Notes: generated by a model not told the origin, from the sequence alone. 36,307 bases of DNA from Stenotrophomonas maltophilia (GCF_013464915.1 NZ_RAVT01000003.1:22828-59134); one strand, 5' to 3'. Shown: positions 6,516 through 14,615, numbered from the stretch's first letter. Program-made: numbers and translations.

Positions 6516-8714
6516 ATGACCGTGTACCACCTTCCCTCTCCGCTTCAGCGCGCAGCTGCTGACGCAACCCACGTTCTGATGCATCCGCCGGGCATGGCCC
6601 GGTGCTACCGGATGTCGACCCTCGCGCTGGGCCTGCTGGCCTCATTCGCCGCGCTGGCCGAGTCGGCGCCGTCCACCCTGCCCTCGGTGCAGGTGCAGGA
6701 ACAGCGACGGGCCACCGCCGACTATGCCGGTGGACAGGTGGCTGGCGGCGGTCGTGTCGGCCTGCTGGGCGACAAGGACTTCATGGACACGCCGTTCAGC
6801 ACGGTCAGCTACACCGAGTCCTTCATCCGTGATCGCCAGGCCAAGGACCTCACCGACGTCATCGCCGCCACCGACCCGACGGTGTTCAGCAACGGCGTCA
6901 CCGGCGCGTGGAGCGAGAACTATGCCATCCGTGGCTTTGCCTCCAACACCAGCGACACCACCTTCAACGGCCTCAGCGGCATGGCGCCCTACTACCGCAC
7001 CTCGCCGGAAATGTTCGAGCGCATCGAAGTGCTGAAGGGGCCGTCCGCACTGCTCAATGGCATGCCACCTGGCGGCTCGGTGGGCGGTGCGGTGAACCTG
7101 GTGCCGAAGCGCGCTGGCGAGCAGCCGCTGCTGCGGGTCAGCGCCAACTTCGCCTCCGATGCGCAGTTCGGCGCCCACGTGGACATGGGCCGTCGCCTCG
7201 GCGCAGACAAGCAGTTCGGCATCCGCTTCAACGGCGCCTGGCGCGATGGCGACGGCGCCGTCGGCAAGCAGAGCAAGAAGGTTCAGCTGGGTTCGCTGGC
7301 CTTGGACTGGCGTGGTGATCGCACCCGCCTGTCGGCCGATCTCTACAGTGCCGACGATCGCGTGGACGGCCCGGCCCGTGGTGTCGGCCTGGCACCGGGC
7401 GTCGCCATTCCCCGCCCGCCGCGAGGCGACACCCTGATCAACCCGGACTGGGCCTACGTGGACAGCCAGGACAAGGGCGCGATGCTGCGCGGCGAGTTCG
7501 ACATCAATGACAGCCTGATGGCCTACCTGGCCTATGGCACCAGCAAGACCGACTACCGCTACAACGGCTCGATCAGCGCGCAGATCCTCAACCCGGCCGG
7601 CGACTTCAGCACCGTGATCGGCCAGCTCGCGTTCGACATCAAGAAGCAATCCGGTGACGCCGGCCTGCGCGGCAGCTTCCGTACCGGCAGCGTCGGCCAC
7701 CAGTGGGCCGCCAACGTGACCCACTACCAGCACACCCAGAACGACTACGGCCGCCGCAGCGTGCCCGGCTGGGACTGGACCACCAACCTGTACAACCCGG
7801 TGTGGGGCCCGGCCGCGCCGTTCATCGCGCCGCATATCTCGCACACCGAACTGCGGCTGGACAGCCTCGGCTTCGCCGATACCCTTTCCTTCGCCGATGA
7901 CCGCGTGCAGCTGACGCTGGGCGTGCGCCGCCAGCAGGTAGTCAGCGAGACCTTCAACGTGGCCACGGGCGCACGTACTTCCCGGTATGACGAGAGCGCC
8001 ACCACCCCGGCGGCAGCCTTGCTGGTGAAGGCCACCGACAAGGTCTCCCTCTACACCAACTACATCGAAGGCCTCAGCCAGGGCGCCACCGCGCCGATGA
8101 CCGCCGCCAACGCCGGCGATGTGTTCGCGCCGTTCCGCACCAAGCAGAAGGAGCTGGGCATGAAGCTGGACATGGGCAGCTTCGCGCACACCTTCAGCGT
8201 GTACGAGATCAAGCGGCCAAGCAGCTATACCGACCCGGTCACGAACATCTTCTCGTTCGGCGGTGAGCAGCGTAACCGCGGCGTGGAATGGGGCTTCTTC
8301 GGGTCGCCGCTGGACGGAGTGCGCCTGCTCGGCGGCGTGGCCTACGTACAGCCGAAGCTGACCCGTACGTCGGGTGGCGTGAATGAAGGCCGCATCGCCA
8401 CCGCTGTTGCGCAGCGTCAGGCCAAGCTGGGCGTGGAATGGGATGTGCCGGCGTTGCAGGGGTTTGCGTTGACTGGCAATGCCACTGCGATGTCCAGACA
8501 GTACATCAGTGCCGACAACCAGCTGTCAGTTCCGGGGCGCACGTTGTTTGATGTGGGTGCGCGCTACAACACCGCACTCGCGGGGCGGCCGCTTGCGCTG
8601 CGTGCCACGGTGAACAACGTGACCAACAAGGCGTATTGGGGCATGCCGCTGTTGTCGAGCCTGGCATTGGGCGCGCCACGGACGGTGCTGGTGTCGGCCA
8701 CGATGGATTTCTGA
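6516..8714 (+). CDS. TonB-dependent siderophore receptor (second paralogue)
   Basis: A 732-residue outer-membrane ferric-siderophore receptor. From ATG 6516 (AGGAAT at 6505-6510 upstream) there is an unusually long leader before the hydrophobic signal core STLALGLLASFAALAESA. ATG 6594 and ATG 6612 are in-frame alternatives that give a normal signal peptide. The TonB-box-like LPSVQVQ is followed by a plug with RIEVLKGPSALLNGMPPGG and a 22-strand-type barrel ending MDF. It shares long identical blocks with the receptor at the window start, so the two are products of duplication. It has no STN domain. It lacks the DUF3649-PepSY-DUF3325 genes of its paralogue and instead stands alone, divergent from a TetR gene, suggesting separate regulation and perhaps a different xenosiderophore. 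Confidence 0.93.
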   Translation: MTVYHLPSPLQRAAADATHVLMHPPGMARCYRMSTLALGLLASFAALAESAPSTLPSVQVQEQRRATADYAGGQVAGGGRVGLLGDKDFMDTPFSTVSYTESFIRDRQAKDLTDVIAATDPTVFSNGVTGAWSENYAIRGFASNTSDTTFNGLSGMAPYYRTSPEMFERIEVLKGPSALLNGMPPGGSVGGAVNLVPKRAGEQPLLRVSANFASDAQFGAHVDMGRRLGADKQFGIRFNGAWRDGDGAVGKQSKKVQLGSLALDWRGDRTRLSADLYSADDRVDGPARGVGLAPGVAIPRPPRGDTLINPDWAYVDSQDKGAMLRGEFDINDSLMAYLAYGTSKTDYRYNGSISAQILNPAGDFSTVIGQLAFDIKKQSGDAGLRGSFRTGSVGHQWAANVTHYQHTQNDYGRRSVPGWDWTTNLYNPVWGPAAPFIAPHISHTELRLDSLGFADTLSFADDRVQLTLGVRRQQVVSETFNVATGARTSRYDESATTPAAALLVKATDKVSLYTNYIEGLSQGATAPMTAANAGDVFAPFRTKQKELGMKLDMGSFAHTFSVYEIKRPSSYTDPVTNIFSFGGEQRNRGVEWGFFGSPLDGVRLLGGVAYVQPKLTRTSGGVNEGRIATAVAQRQAKLGVEWDVPALQGFALTGNATAMSRQYISADNQLSVPGRTLFDVGARYNTALAGRPLALRATVNNVTNKAYWGMPLLSSLALGAPRTVLVSATMDF

Positions 8715-8737
8715 GCCGGACGAAAAATTGTCAACGG

Positions 8738-8840
8738 GATCCACGCATGGCGTGGATCTACCGGGAACTGTAAAGCCAGGCCATGCCTGGCCGGTTCCAG
8801 GGTGATCCCCCAAACGCATCCACGCCCGGCGTGGATCTAC
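8738..8840. repeat. GTAG REP-like cluster with central hairpin
   Basis: Two units in the same orientation, at 8738-8761 (atccacgc/gcgtggat then CTAC) and 8816-8840 (atccacgc/gcgtggat then CTAC), flank a separate hairpin gccaggc/gcctggc (8775-8791) enclosed by ggaac/gttcc. It lies between the convergent receptor and traX-like genes and probably acts as a two-way terminator. Confidence 0.75.
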
Positions 8841-8870
8841 CCGCACAAGGCACGACCACGCATGCACTGA

Positions 8871-9536
8871 TCACGAAAGCACGCGCGCCACCACCGCCAA
8901 CACAAGCAGATGTCCCACGTAGTACCCGTAAAACATCCAGCGCCAGCGCGGCAGTTGCCATTGCACCCGCGCCGCCAGCAGCACCACCGGAATGGACACC
9001 AGCGCCCAGCCGTTCTGATTGGCCCAGCACACCGCCGCCAAGGCAATCAGCAGCGGCCACCACGCGCGATGAAGGAACGCGATCCAGGCCAGCAGGACAC
9101 TGCCGACGCCGGCCCACTGGTAGTCCACCAGCATCGGCAGTACACCCGCCGCCACCAACAGCAACAGGGGCCGGTTGTTGGCCAGCGCGTGCACCGCCAC
9201 GGCCGCCAGGGCGAACGTGAGCAGGATGTTGAGCGGCAGCCAGGAGCCAAAGACCAAGGCATGCAGCGGCTGAGCGATGACGCCCCACAGGGCCAGGCGA
9301 CGCATCGACTTGCGAAGGTCGGCGCCCGGTTGGGCCAGGTTGCAGGCCATCACCAGCGCGAACAGCGGGAAGGCGATGCGCCCGAGTTCGCTCACCATCG
9401 GCACGTAGCCGCCAAACATCACTTTGGCCACGTGATCGCCGGTCATGGCCAGCAATGCGATCCACTTCAGCAGCTCGCGGGCGCCACTGCCGAGGTTGAT
9501 GCTGAACGTGGACGTCCTTGTCGTGGTCGCGTGCAT
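8871..9536 (-). CDS. TraX-family integral membrane protein
   Basis: A 221-residue polytopic membrane protein with about seven or eight helices. The N-terminal block (LKWIALLAMTGDHVAKV, then GRIAFPLFALVMA) is the signature of the TraX family, named after the F-plasmid protein that acetylates the F-pilin N-terminus. There are no conjugation genes nearby, so the substrate of this chromosomal form is unknown; an acyltransferase role on a surface protein or polysaccharide is only family-based inference. The start is ATG 9536. It is divergent from proline iminopeptidase with a 114-bp gap. Confidence 0.8.
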   Translation of the reverse strand: MHATTTRTSTFSINLGSGARELLKWIALLAMTGDHVAKVMFGGYVPMVSELGRIAFPLFALVMACNLAQPGADLRKSMRRLALWGVIAQPLHALVFGSWLPLNILLTFALAAVAVHALANNRPLLLLVAAGVLPMLVDYQWAGVGSVLLAWIAFLHRAWWPLLIALAAVCWANQNGWALVSIPVVLLAARVQWQLPRWRWMFYGYYVGHLLVLAVVARVLS

Positions 9537-9650
9537 CCCCGGAGCTTATGCGCATCGGCAAGCCCATTTCCAGCATCTGGCAAGCGACTCCCGCCGCCTC
9601 GGCCGGCGCGGGGCGCTATGCTGGCCGCCCCTGCTTGTGAGACACCCGCC

Positions 9651-10613
9651 ATGCGCACCCTCTACCCCGCCATCGAGCCCTATCGCGAGTTCACCCTGCC
9701 GGTGAGCGATCTGCACACGCTGCACATCGAAGAGTGCGGCACGCCGGAGGGCATTCCTGTGGTGTACCTGCATGGCGGCCCCGGCGCGGGCATTTCACCG
9801 ACCCACCGCCGTTTCTTCGACCCGGCGCGCTACCGCATCGTGCTGATCGACCAACGTGGCAGCGGGCGCTCCACGCCGTTCGGCGAGCTGCGCGACAACA
9901 CCACGCAGGATCTGGTGGCCGACATCGAGAAGGTGCGCGAACACCTGGGCATCGACCGCTGGCTGGTCTATGGCGGTTCCTGGGGCGCGACCCTGTCGCT
10001 GGCCTATGCCCAGGCGCATCCGGAACGTGCTACCGGCCTGATCGTGCGTGGCGTGTTCCTCGGCCGCGAGATCGAGAACCGCTGGTTTGCCGAGGGCAAC
10101 GGTGGTGCGCGCTGGATCTTCCCGGAGCGCTGGGATCGTTATGAAGCCTACATTCCGGAAGCCGAGCGCGGCGACATGATTGCGGCGTACTGGGCACGCA
10201 TGGATGGCGCGGACGAAGCGACCCGCATCGAAGCGGCACAGGCCTGGCTGGGCTGGGAGGACAACGCCGCCACCCTGCAGCACGACGTGGATGCCGAATC
10301 CACGGATGATCCGCTGGACACGCTGGCGAAGGCCCGCATCGAAGCCCACTACTTCCGCAACGGCATCTTCCTGGAGCCGGACCAGCTGCTGCGCGACATC
10401 GATCGTATCCGCCACCTGCCGTGCGTGATCGTACAAGGCCGCTACGACATCATCTGCCCACCGCGCAGCGCCTGGGAGCTGGCCAAGGCCTGGCCGGAAG
10501 CACGGCTGGAGATGGTGACCTCCGGGCACAGCGCAAACGAGCCGGCCACGGTCGATGCGCTGGTACGGGCCACGGATGCGTTTGCCGACGGGCATTCCAG
10601 CGATCGAAGGTAG
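9651..10613 (+). CDS. pip: Proline iminopeptidase
   Basis: A 320-residue alpha/beta-hydrolase of peptidase family S33 that removes N-terminal proline from peptides in the cytoplasm. The oxyanion-hole motif HGGPG is at residues 41-45, DQRGSGRS at 67-74, and the nucleophile elbow GGSWG puts Ser110 as nucleophile. Asp266 (QGRYDIICPP) and His293 (SGHSANEP) complete the triad, close to the positions in the Xanthomonas campestris enzyme. ATG 9651 starts the protein at the usual MRTLYPAIEPY. The TAG stop is the GTAG head of the following repeat, which adds a short C-terminal tail (GHSSDRR). Confidence 0.95.
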   Translation: MRTLYPAIEPYREFTLPVSDLHTLHIEECGTPEGIPVVYLHGGPGAGISPTHRRFFDPARYRIVLIDQRGSGRSTPFGELRDNTTQDLVADIEKVREHLGIDRWLVYGGSWGATLSLAYAQAHPERATGLIVRGVFLGREIENRWFAEGNGGARWIFPERWDRYEAYIPEAERGDMIAAYWARMDGADEATRIEAAQAWLGWEDNAATLQHDVDAESTDDPLDTLAKARIEAHYFRNGIFLEPDQLLRDIDRIRHLPCVIVQGRYDIICPPRSAWELAKAWPEARLEMVTSGHSANEPATVDALVRATDAFADGHSSDRR

Positions 10614-10694
10614 AGTCGACTGTCAGTCGACTGCTCTCGGCAGGAAACCGGAATCCCGCGCTGCGCGCGATAGTCGACTGACAGTCGACTCTAC
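10610..10694. repeat. GTAG REP-like inverted pair (gtcgactgtcagtcgac type)
   Basis: Left head GTAG at 10610-10613 followed by gagtcgactg-tcagtcgac; right mirror cagtcgac ending CTAC at 10691-10694. Each unit folds on gtcgact/agtcgac, and the two can form one long cruciform. It carries the pip stop codon. Closely similar copies occur at 17728, 28871 and 30568. Confidence 0.85.
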
Positions 10695-10750
10695 CGAGTC
10701 ATCTCCGCGCAGCCGCCTCTGCGCCGTCGATCACGGCGGCCGGGTGAATG

Positions 10751-10847
10751 GTGGCCCACCGGCAACGGCCTACGGCCCGCTTCTTCGCAGCCCGCTTACA
10801 GCCCCGCGCAGATGATCCGGCCGTGGCCATGCACGGCATTGGCCTAC
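10751..10847. repeat. Possible degenerate REP-like units
   Basis: Two stretches read on the minus strand begin GTAGGCC (heads at 10773 and 10847). The second contains ccgtg/cacgg arms. They resemble worn-down GTAG repeats, in the 256-bp gap between pip and the EF-hand lipoprotein gene. Nothing else is recognisable in this gap. Confidence 0.3.
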
Positions 10848-10869
10848 ATCCTCACTTCTGGAGCATGCC

Positions 10870-11169
10870 ATGACCGGTTTCCGCTACCTCCCCATCGCTC
10901 TCGCGCTCTGCGCGGGTCTGCTGCTCGGCGCGTGCTCCAAGACCCAGGAGGCCAGCAAGGCAACGGCCGCCGAGGACGTGACCGAAGTGAAGCTCATCCC
11001 TGCCTACGAAACGCTGGACAAGGACAAGGACGGCATTGTCACGCTGGCCGAGGTGGATGCCGTCGCACCGGACTGGGCCGAACGACTGCACGCCTGCGAT
11101 ACCGACCGCAACAAGACGCTGAGCCGCGGCGAGTACGACGTGTGCAAGCAGACCAGCGCTTCGCATTGA
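10870..11169 (+). CDS. Small EF-hand lipoprotein
   Basis: A 99-residue predicted lipoprotein. The signal peptide ends in lipobox LLGAC with Cys22 as the lipidated residue; Ser at +2 favours the outer membrane. Two EF-hand-like loops follow: DKDKDGIVTLAE (residues 50-61, a good calcium-binding consensus) and DTDRNKTLSRGE (77-88, also with acidic and oxygen ligands). Cys76 and Cys92 bracket the second loop and may form a disulfide. ATG 10870 is the only sensible start. Function unknown; a periplasmic Ca2+-binding or sensing role is inferred. It lies upstream of the Mg2+ transport locus, but a hairpin separates them. Confidence 0.85.
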   Translation: MTGFRYLPIALALCAGLLLGACSKTQEASKATAAEDVTEVKLIPAYETLDKDKDGIVTLAEVDAVAPDWAERLHACDTDRNKTLSRGEYDVCKQTSASH

Positions 11170-11202
11170 TCCATCACTGAACCCTAGAGTGGTGCAGCGC
11201 AT

Positions 11203-11230
11203 GCCCGGCTATACCAAGGTATAGGCGGGC
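11203..11230 (+). promoter_or_regulatory. Large palindrome upstream of the mgtA leader
   Basis: The core CTATACC (11209-11215), AA, GGTATAG (11218-11224) is a perfect 16-bp dyad, extended outward by gcccg/cgggc with one mismatched pair. It could be an operator dimer site for the mgtA promoter (a -10-like CAATAG lies about 55 bp downstream) or a terminator-like hairpin for the EF-hand gene, though it has no T-tract. The FixJ-like regulator encoded at 16548 is a possible binder; this is inference. Confidence 0.5.
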
Positions 11231-11281
11231 TAACCCACGAGCCTCTAGGACTGCCCCATTCAGGGGCCGACAATAGCGCCA

Positions 11282-11304
11282 CTGGCCAGGGCAATCCTGG
11301 CCAG
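11282..11304 (+). promoter_or_regulatory. 5'-UTR hairpin before the leader ORF
   Basis: CTGGCCAGG (11282-11290) and CCTGGCCAG (11296-11304) are exact reverse complements with loop gcaat. The hairpin ends 13 nt before the GGAGAC ribosome-binding site of the MDPDP leader ORF and is probably part of the mgtA leader RNA. Confidence 0.5.
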
Positions 11305-11327
11305 CCCCTTCCTTCATGGAGACGCAG

Positions 11328-11417
11328 ATGGACCCCGACCCTGCCGGGCGCGACGCGCCCCGGATGCCCGCTTGCTGCCTGTCCCTGGCGCCTGCCCGCC
11401 GGTCCCTGCCTGCCTGA
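11328..11417 (+). CDS. Putative MgtL-like leader peptide, 29 codons, starts MDPDP
   Basis: A short ORF with strong initiation signals (GGAGAC at 11318-11323, ATG at 11328) upstream of mgtA. The peptide begins MDPDPAGRDAPRMPACC and ends in Pro-Ala; six of 29 codons are proline. Established: enterobacterial MgtL begins MEPDP, and its acidic-proline run makes the translating ribosome unstable when Mg2+ is low, which turns on mgtA. Seen here: the same acidic-Pro-acidic-Pro start, same position in the locus, a GC-rich fold directly after it (ccgggcg/cgcccc-gg, 11344-11363) and another spanning its stop. The inference is that it is a Mg2+-sensing leader. Not proved to be translated; the ORF could be chance in GC-rich DNA. 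Confidence 0.6.
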   Translation: MDPDPAGRDAPRMPACCLSLAPARRSLPA

Positions 11418-11440
11418 GTGACGGGGGGCCGCCAGGCGCC
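11388..11440 (+). promoter_or_regulatory. Hairpin spanning the end of the leader ORF
   Basis: GGCGCCTG (11388-11395, in leader codons) pairs perfectly with CAGGCGCC (11433-11440, after the leader stop). A ribosome reading to the stop would block the left arm, whereas one lost at the MDPDP start would leave it free to pair. The right arm lies 8 nt before the GGAGAT of the 99-codon gene. The regulatory meaning is inferred; the complementarity is directly visible. Confidence 0.45.
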
Positions 11441-11461
11441 GCATGCCTGGAGATCGCCCCC

Positions 11462-11761
11462 ATGTCCTACAAGATCCTCTACATCACCCTGCGCCGCCTG
11501 ATCGGCGAGCGCAATGTCGGCGCCCTGCGCAGCCAGCTGCTGCAGCACGGGCCAGTGATGTTCGCCCGTTCGCTTTCGCTCGGCTCCCCCCGCGTGGTGG
11601 CCGACGCATTGTCACTGCTGCCGATCAGCGAGCGCATCACGGTGCTGCGCCACCTGCCCTACCCCCTGCGCGATGCAATGAAGCCACTGTGCATCGGCGG
11701 CAGCCAGCGCCTGCACATGCAGCCGTGGTCACCGGCGGTGCTGGCGATGCGTCACGCCTGA
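11462..11761 (+). CDS. Small helical protein in mgtA operon, possible MgtE N-domain-like
   Basis: A 99-residue soluble, basic, mostly helical protein beginning MSYKILYITLRRLIGERN. GGAGAT (11449-11454) precedes ATG 11462. There is no signal peptide or membrane helix. The stretch VVADALSLLPISERITVLRH, followed by LPYPLRDAM, resembles the repeated helix-LLP-x-x-E/R pattern of the cytoplasmic N-domain of MgtE Mg2+ channels, but similarity is only by eye. Its position between the putative leader and mgtA (64 bp before the mgtA ATG) suggests a role in regulating or assembling the transporter. I do not recognise a named family. Confidence 0.7.
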   Translation: MSYKILYITLRRLIGERNVGALRSQLLQHGPVMFARSLSLGSPRVVADALSLLPISERITVLRHLPYPLRDAMKPLCIGGSQRLHMQPWSPAVLAMRHA

Positions 11762-11824
11762 CCAGCTTCGTCCATTCCGTTCGTGTTCCGGCCCCGGCCG
11801 GCTCTGACATTCGAGGATAGTCCC

Positions 11825-14584
11825 ATGAGCCTGCTCAACGCCTGGTTCAACGCCTTCCTGCGCAGCCGTCGCGCAGGCAACCTGTTCCGCCGCCGCGCGA
11901 TGCCCGAGGCCGGCTTCGGCCCGGGCAGTGCCGAAGCGGCACCGTTCGCACTCACCACCGGCCTGGTCACCCTCGCCCAGCAGGATGAAACCCAGCTGCT
12001 GGTCACGCTGCAATCGCATGCCGATGGCCTCAGTCCCCATGAGGCCGAGGAACGCCTGGCCACGCTCGGCCCCAACGAGGTGGATCACGAAAAGCCGCTG
12101 TCGTGGTGGCGCCACCTGTGGCAGTGCTACCGCAATCCGTTCAACCTGCTGCTGACGGTGCTGGCCGCGGTGTCCTGGCTGACCGAGGACATCAAGGCGA
12201 CCATCGTGATCGGTGCAATGGTTCTGCTGTCCACGCTGATCCGCTTCGTGCAGGAGGGCCGCTCCAACCGCGCCGCCGAACGCCTGAAGGCGCTGGTCGG
12301 CAACACCGCGCGCGTGCTGCGGCGCAATCCCGGCACCGAGGCGGCCGATGTGGCCGACCAGTACTTCGGCGCGCACCTGCACAGCCGCCGCCCGGCACGC
12401 CTGCTGGACCTGCCGATCCGCGAGCTGGTGCCCGGTGACCATATCGTGCTGTCGGCGGGCGACATGATTCCGGCCGATTGCCGCGTACTGACCGCCAAGG
12501 ACCTGTTCGTGGCGCAGGCGGCGATGACCGGTGAGTCGCTGCCGGTTGAGAAGTTCGCGCACCCGGGCGACGGACTGGCCGGCCTGCTGGAACAGCACAA
12601 CCTGCTGTTCATGGGTACCAATGTGGTGTCCGGCACGGCCACGGCCATCGTGCTGGCCACCGGCAACCGCACCTACTTCGGCACGCTGGCCCAGCGCAGC
12701 ACCGCCACCGACCGTGCGCCGACCGCTTTCCAGGCGGGCGTCAACAGTGTCAGCTGGCTGCTGATCCGCTTTGCGCTGGTGATGGTGCCATTCGTGCTGC
12801 TGATCAACGGCTGGACCAAGGGCGACTGGACCGAGGCCTTCCTGTTCGCATTGTCGGTGGCGGTGGGCCTGACCCCGGAGATGCTGCCGATGATCGTCAC
12901 CTCCACCCTGGCCAAGGGTGCGGTGCTGCTGTCGCGGCGCAAGGTGATCGTCAAGCGGTTGGATGCCATCCAGAACTTCGGCGCCATGGAAGTACTGTGC
13001 ACCGACAAGACCGGCACCCTCACCCAGGACAGGATCGCGCTGGAACGGCATACCGATGTGTTCGGCCACGACTCGGAAGACGTGCTGACGTTCGCCTACC
13101 TCAACAGCCACTTCCAGACCGGCCTGATCAACCTGCTCGACCGCGCGGTGCTGGAGCATGTTGAGCTGCAGAGCTCGCTGCGGCTGTCGCAGGACTACCA
13201 CAAGGTGGACGAGATTCCGTTCGATTTCGAGCGCCGCCGCATGTCGGTGGTGGTCTCCGAGCGCGAAGACCACCACGAACTGATCTGCAAGGGTGCAGTG
13301 GAAGAGATGCTGGCGGTCTGCAGCACGGTGCGCGAGAACGGTCACGACATGCCGCTGGATGAGCGCCGCCTGGCCCGCGTGCGGCAGACCACCGAGGAGC
13401 TGAACGAACAGGGCCTGCGTGTCGTGGCGGTGGCCATGAAGGAGACCGCCGCCAGCCAGACCACGTATTCGCAGGCCGACGAGTGCGGACTGACCCTGGT
13501 CGGTTACGTCGCCTTCCTCGACCCGCCGAAGGAGTCAGCGGCACAGGCGCTGCAGGCGCTGGCCGCGCACGGCGTGGAGGTGAAGGTGTTCACCGGTGAC
13601 AACGAGCTGGTCACCGCTCGCGTCTGCGCCCAGGTGGGGCTGGACGCCGACACCATCCTGACCGGCCCGCAGATCGAGCGCATGGATGACGGCGCGCTGT
13701 CGCGGGCGTTGCACCACCACCGCGTGTTTGCTCGCCTGACGCCGCTGCACAAGGAGCGCCTGGTGCGCGAGCTGCGTGCGCAGGGCAAAGTGGTCGGTTT
13801 CCTCGGCGATGGCATCAACGATGCGCCGGCACTGCGGGCGGCCGACATCGGCATCAGCGTGGACAGCGCGGTGGACATCGCCAAGGAGGCGGCCGACATC
13901 ATCCTGCTGGAAAAGAACCTGATGGTGCTGGAGGAAGGTGTCATCCAGGGCCGGCGCACGTTCAACAACATGCTGAAGTACATCCGCATGACCGCCAGCT
14001 CCAACTTCGGCAACGTGTTCTCGGTGCTGGTGGCCTCGGCCTTCCTGCCGTTCCTGCCGATGCTGCCGCTGCAGCTGCTGGTGCAGAACCTGCTGTACGA
14101 CATCTCGCAGATCGCCATTCCGTTCGACAACGTGGACGAGGAACTGGTGCGCAAACCGTTGAAGTGGAACCCGGCGGACATCGGCCGCTTCATGGTGTTC
14201 TTCGGGCCGATCAGCTCGATCTTCGACCTGACCTGCTTCGCGCTGATGTGGTACGTGTTCGATGCGCGTACCGCCGCCGACCAGAGCCTGTTCCAGTCCG
14301 GCTGGTTCGTGGTCGGCCTGCTGACCCAGACCCTGATCGTGCACATGATCCGTACGCCGAAAGTACCGTTCCTGCAGAGCATCGCCGCGCCGCCGCTGCT
14401 GCTGATGACCGGCCTGATCATGGCCATCGGCGTGGCCCTGCCGATGAGCCCGCTGGCCGGCTACTTCAAGCTGCAGGCCCTCCCGGCAGGCTACTGGCCG
14501 TTCCTGGTGGCGATCCTGTTCGGCTATGCGGTGCTGACCACCGCGCTGAAGCGCTTCTACATCCGCCGTTACGGCTGGCAGTAA
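11825..14584 (+). CDS. mgtA: Magnesium-importing P-type ATPase (P3B)
   Basis: A 919-residue P-type ATPase of the MgtA/MgtB type, which imports Mg2+ at the inner membrane. Landmarks: N-terminal soluble segment; TGES (235-238, actuator domain); PEMLP (351-355, P3B membrane motif); DKTGTLT with phosphorylated Asp394; KGAVEE nucleotide-binding region; TGDN (590-593); GDGIND (661-666). The C-terminal membrane helices are complete. I chose ATG 11825 (GAGGAT upstream) over the in-frame start at 11783. Length matches the family (about 900). It is followed after 31 bp by mgtC, forming an mgtA-mgtC transcription unit that is probably induced by low Mg2+ through the leader upstream. Confidence 0.95.
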   Translation: MSLLNAWFNAFLRSRRAGNLFRRRAMPEAGFGPGSAEAAPFALTTGLVTLAQQDETQLLVTLQSHADGLSPHEAEERLATLGPNEVDHEKPLSWWRHLWQCYRNPFNLLLTVLAAVSWLTEDIKATIVIGAMVLLSTLIRFVQEGRSNRAAERLKALVGNTARVLRRNPGTEAADVADQYFGAHLHSRRPARLLDLPIRELVPGDHIVLSAGDMIPADCRVLTAKDLFVAQAAMTGESLPVEKFAHPGDGLAGLLEQHNLLFMGTNVVSGTATAIVLATGNRTYFGTLAQRSTATDRAPTAFQAGVNSVSWLLIRFALVMVPFVLLINGWTKGDWTEAFLFALSVAVGLTPEMLPMIVTSTLAKGAVLLSRRKVIVKRLDAIQNFGAMEVLCTDKTGTLTQDRIALERHTDVFGHDSEDVLTFAYLNSHFQTGLINLLDRAVLEHVELQSSLRLSQDYHKVDEIPFDFERRRMSVVVSEREDHHELICKGAVEEMLAVCSTVRENGHDMPLDERRLARVRQTTEELNEQGLRVVAVAMKETAASQTTYSQADECGLTLVGYVAFLDPPKESAAQALQALAAHGVEVKVFTGDNELVTARVCAQVGLDADTILTGPQIERMDDGALSRALHHHRVFARLTPLHKERLVRELRAQGKVVGFLGDGINDAPALRAADIGISVDSAVDIAKEAADIILLEKNLMVLEEGVIQGRRTFNNMLKYIRMTASSNFGNVFSVLVASAFLPFLPMLPLQLLVQNLLYDISQIAIPFDNVDEELVRKPLKWNPADIGRFMVFFGPISSIFDLTCFALMWYVFDARTAADQSLFQSGWFVVGLLTQTLIVHMIRTPKVPFLQSIAAPPLLLMTGLIMAIGVALPMSPLAGYFKLQALPAGYWPFLVAILFGYAVLTTALKRFYIRRYGWQ

Positions 14585-14615
14585 CGGCCCGCCGCCTTGT
14601 CCAGGGAGAAACACA

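Noticed and set aside
6642..8189. 515-codon open frame opposite the second receptor
   Set aside because: Antisense shadow of a clear TonB-dependent receptor; no recognisable motifs.
11372..11461. Upstream extension of the 99-codon gene
   Set aside because: It overlaps the leader ORF and hairpin; ATG 11462 has a proper GGAGAT site.
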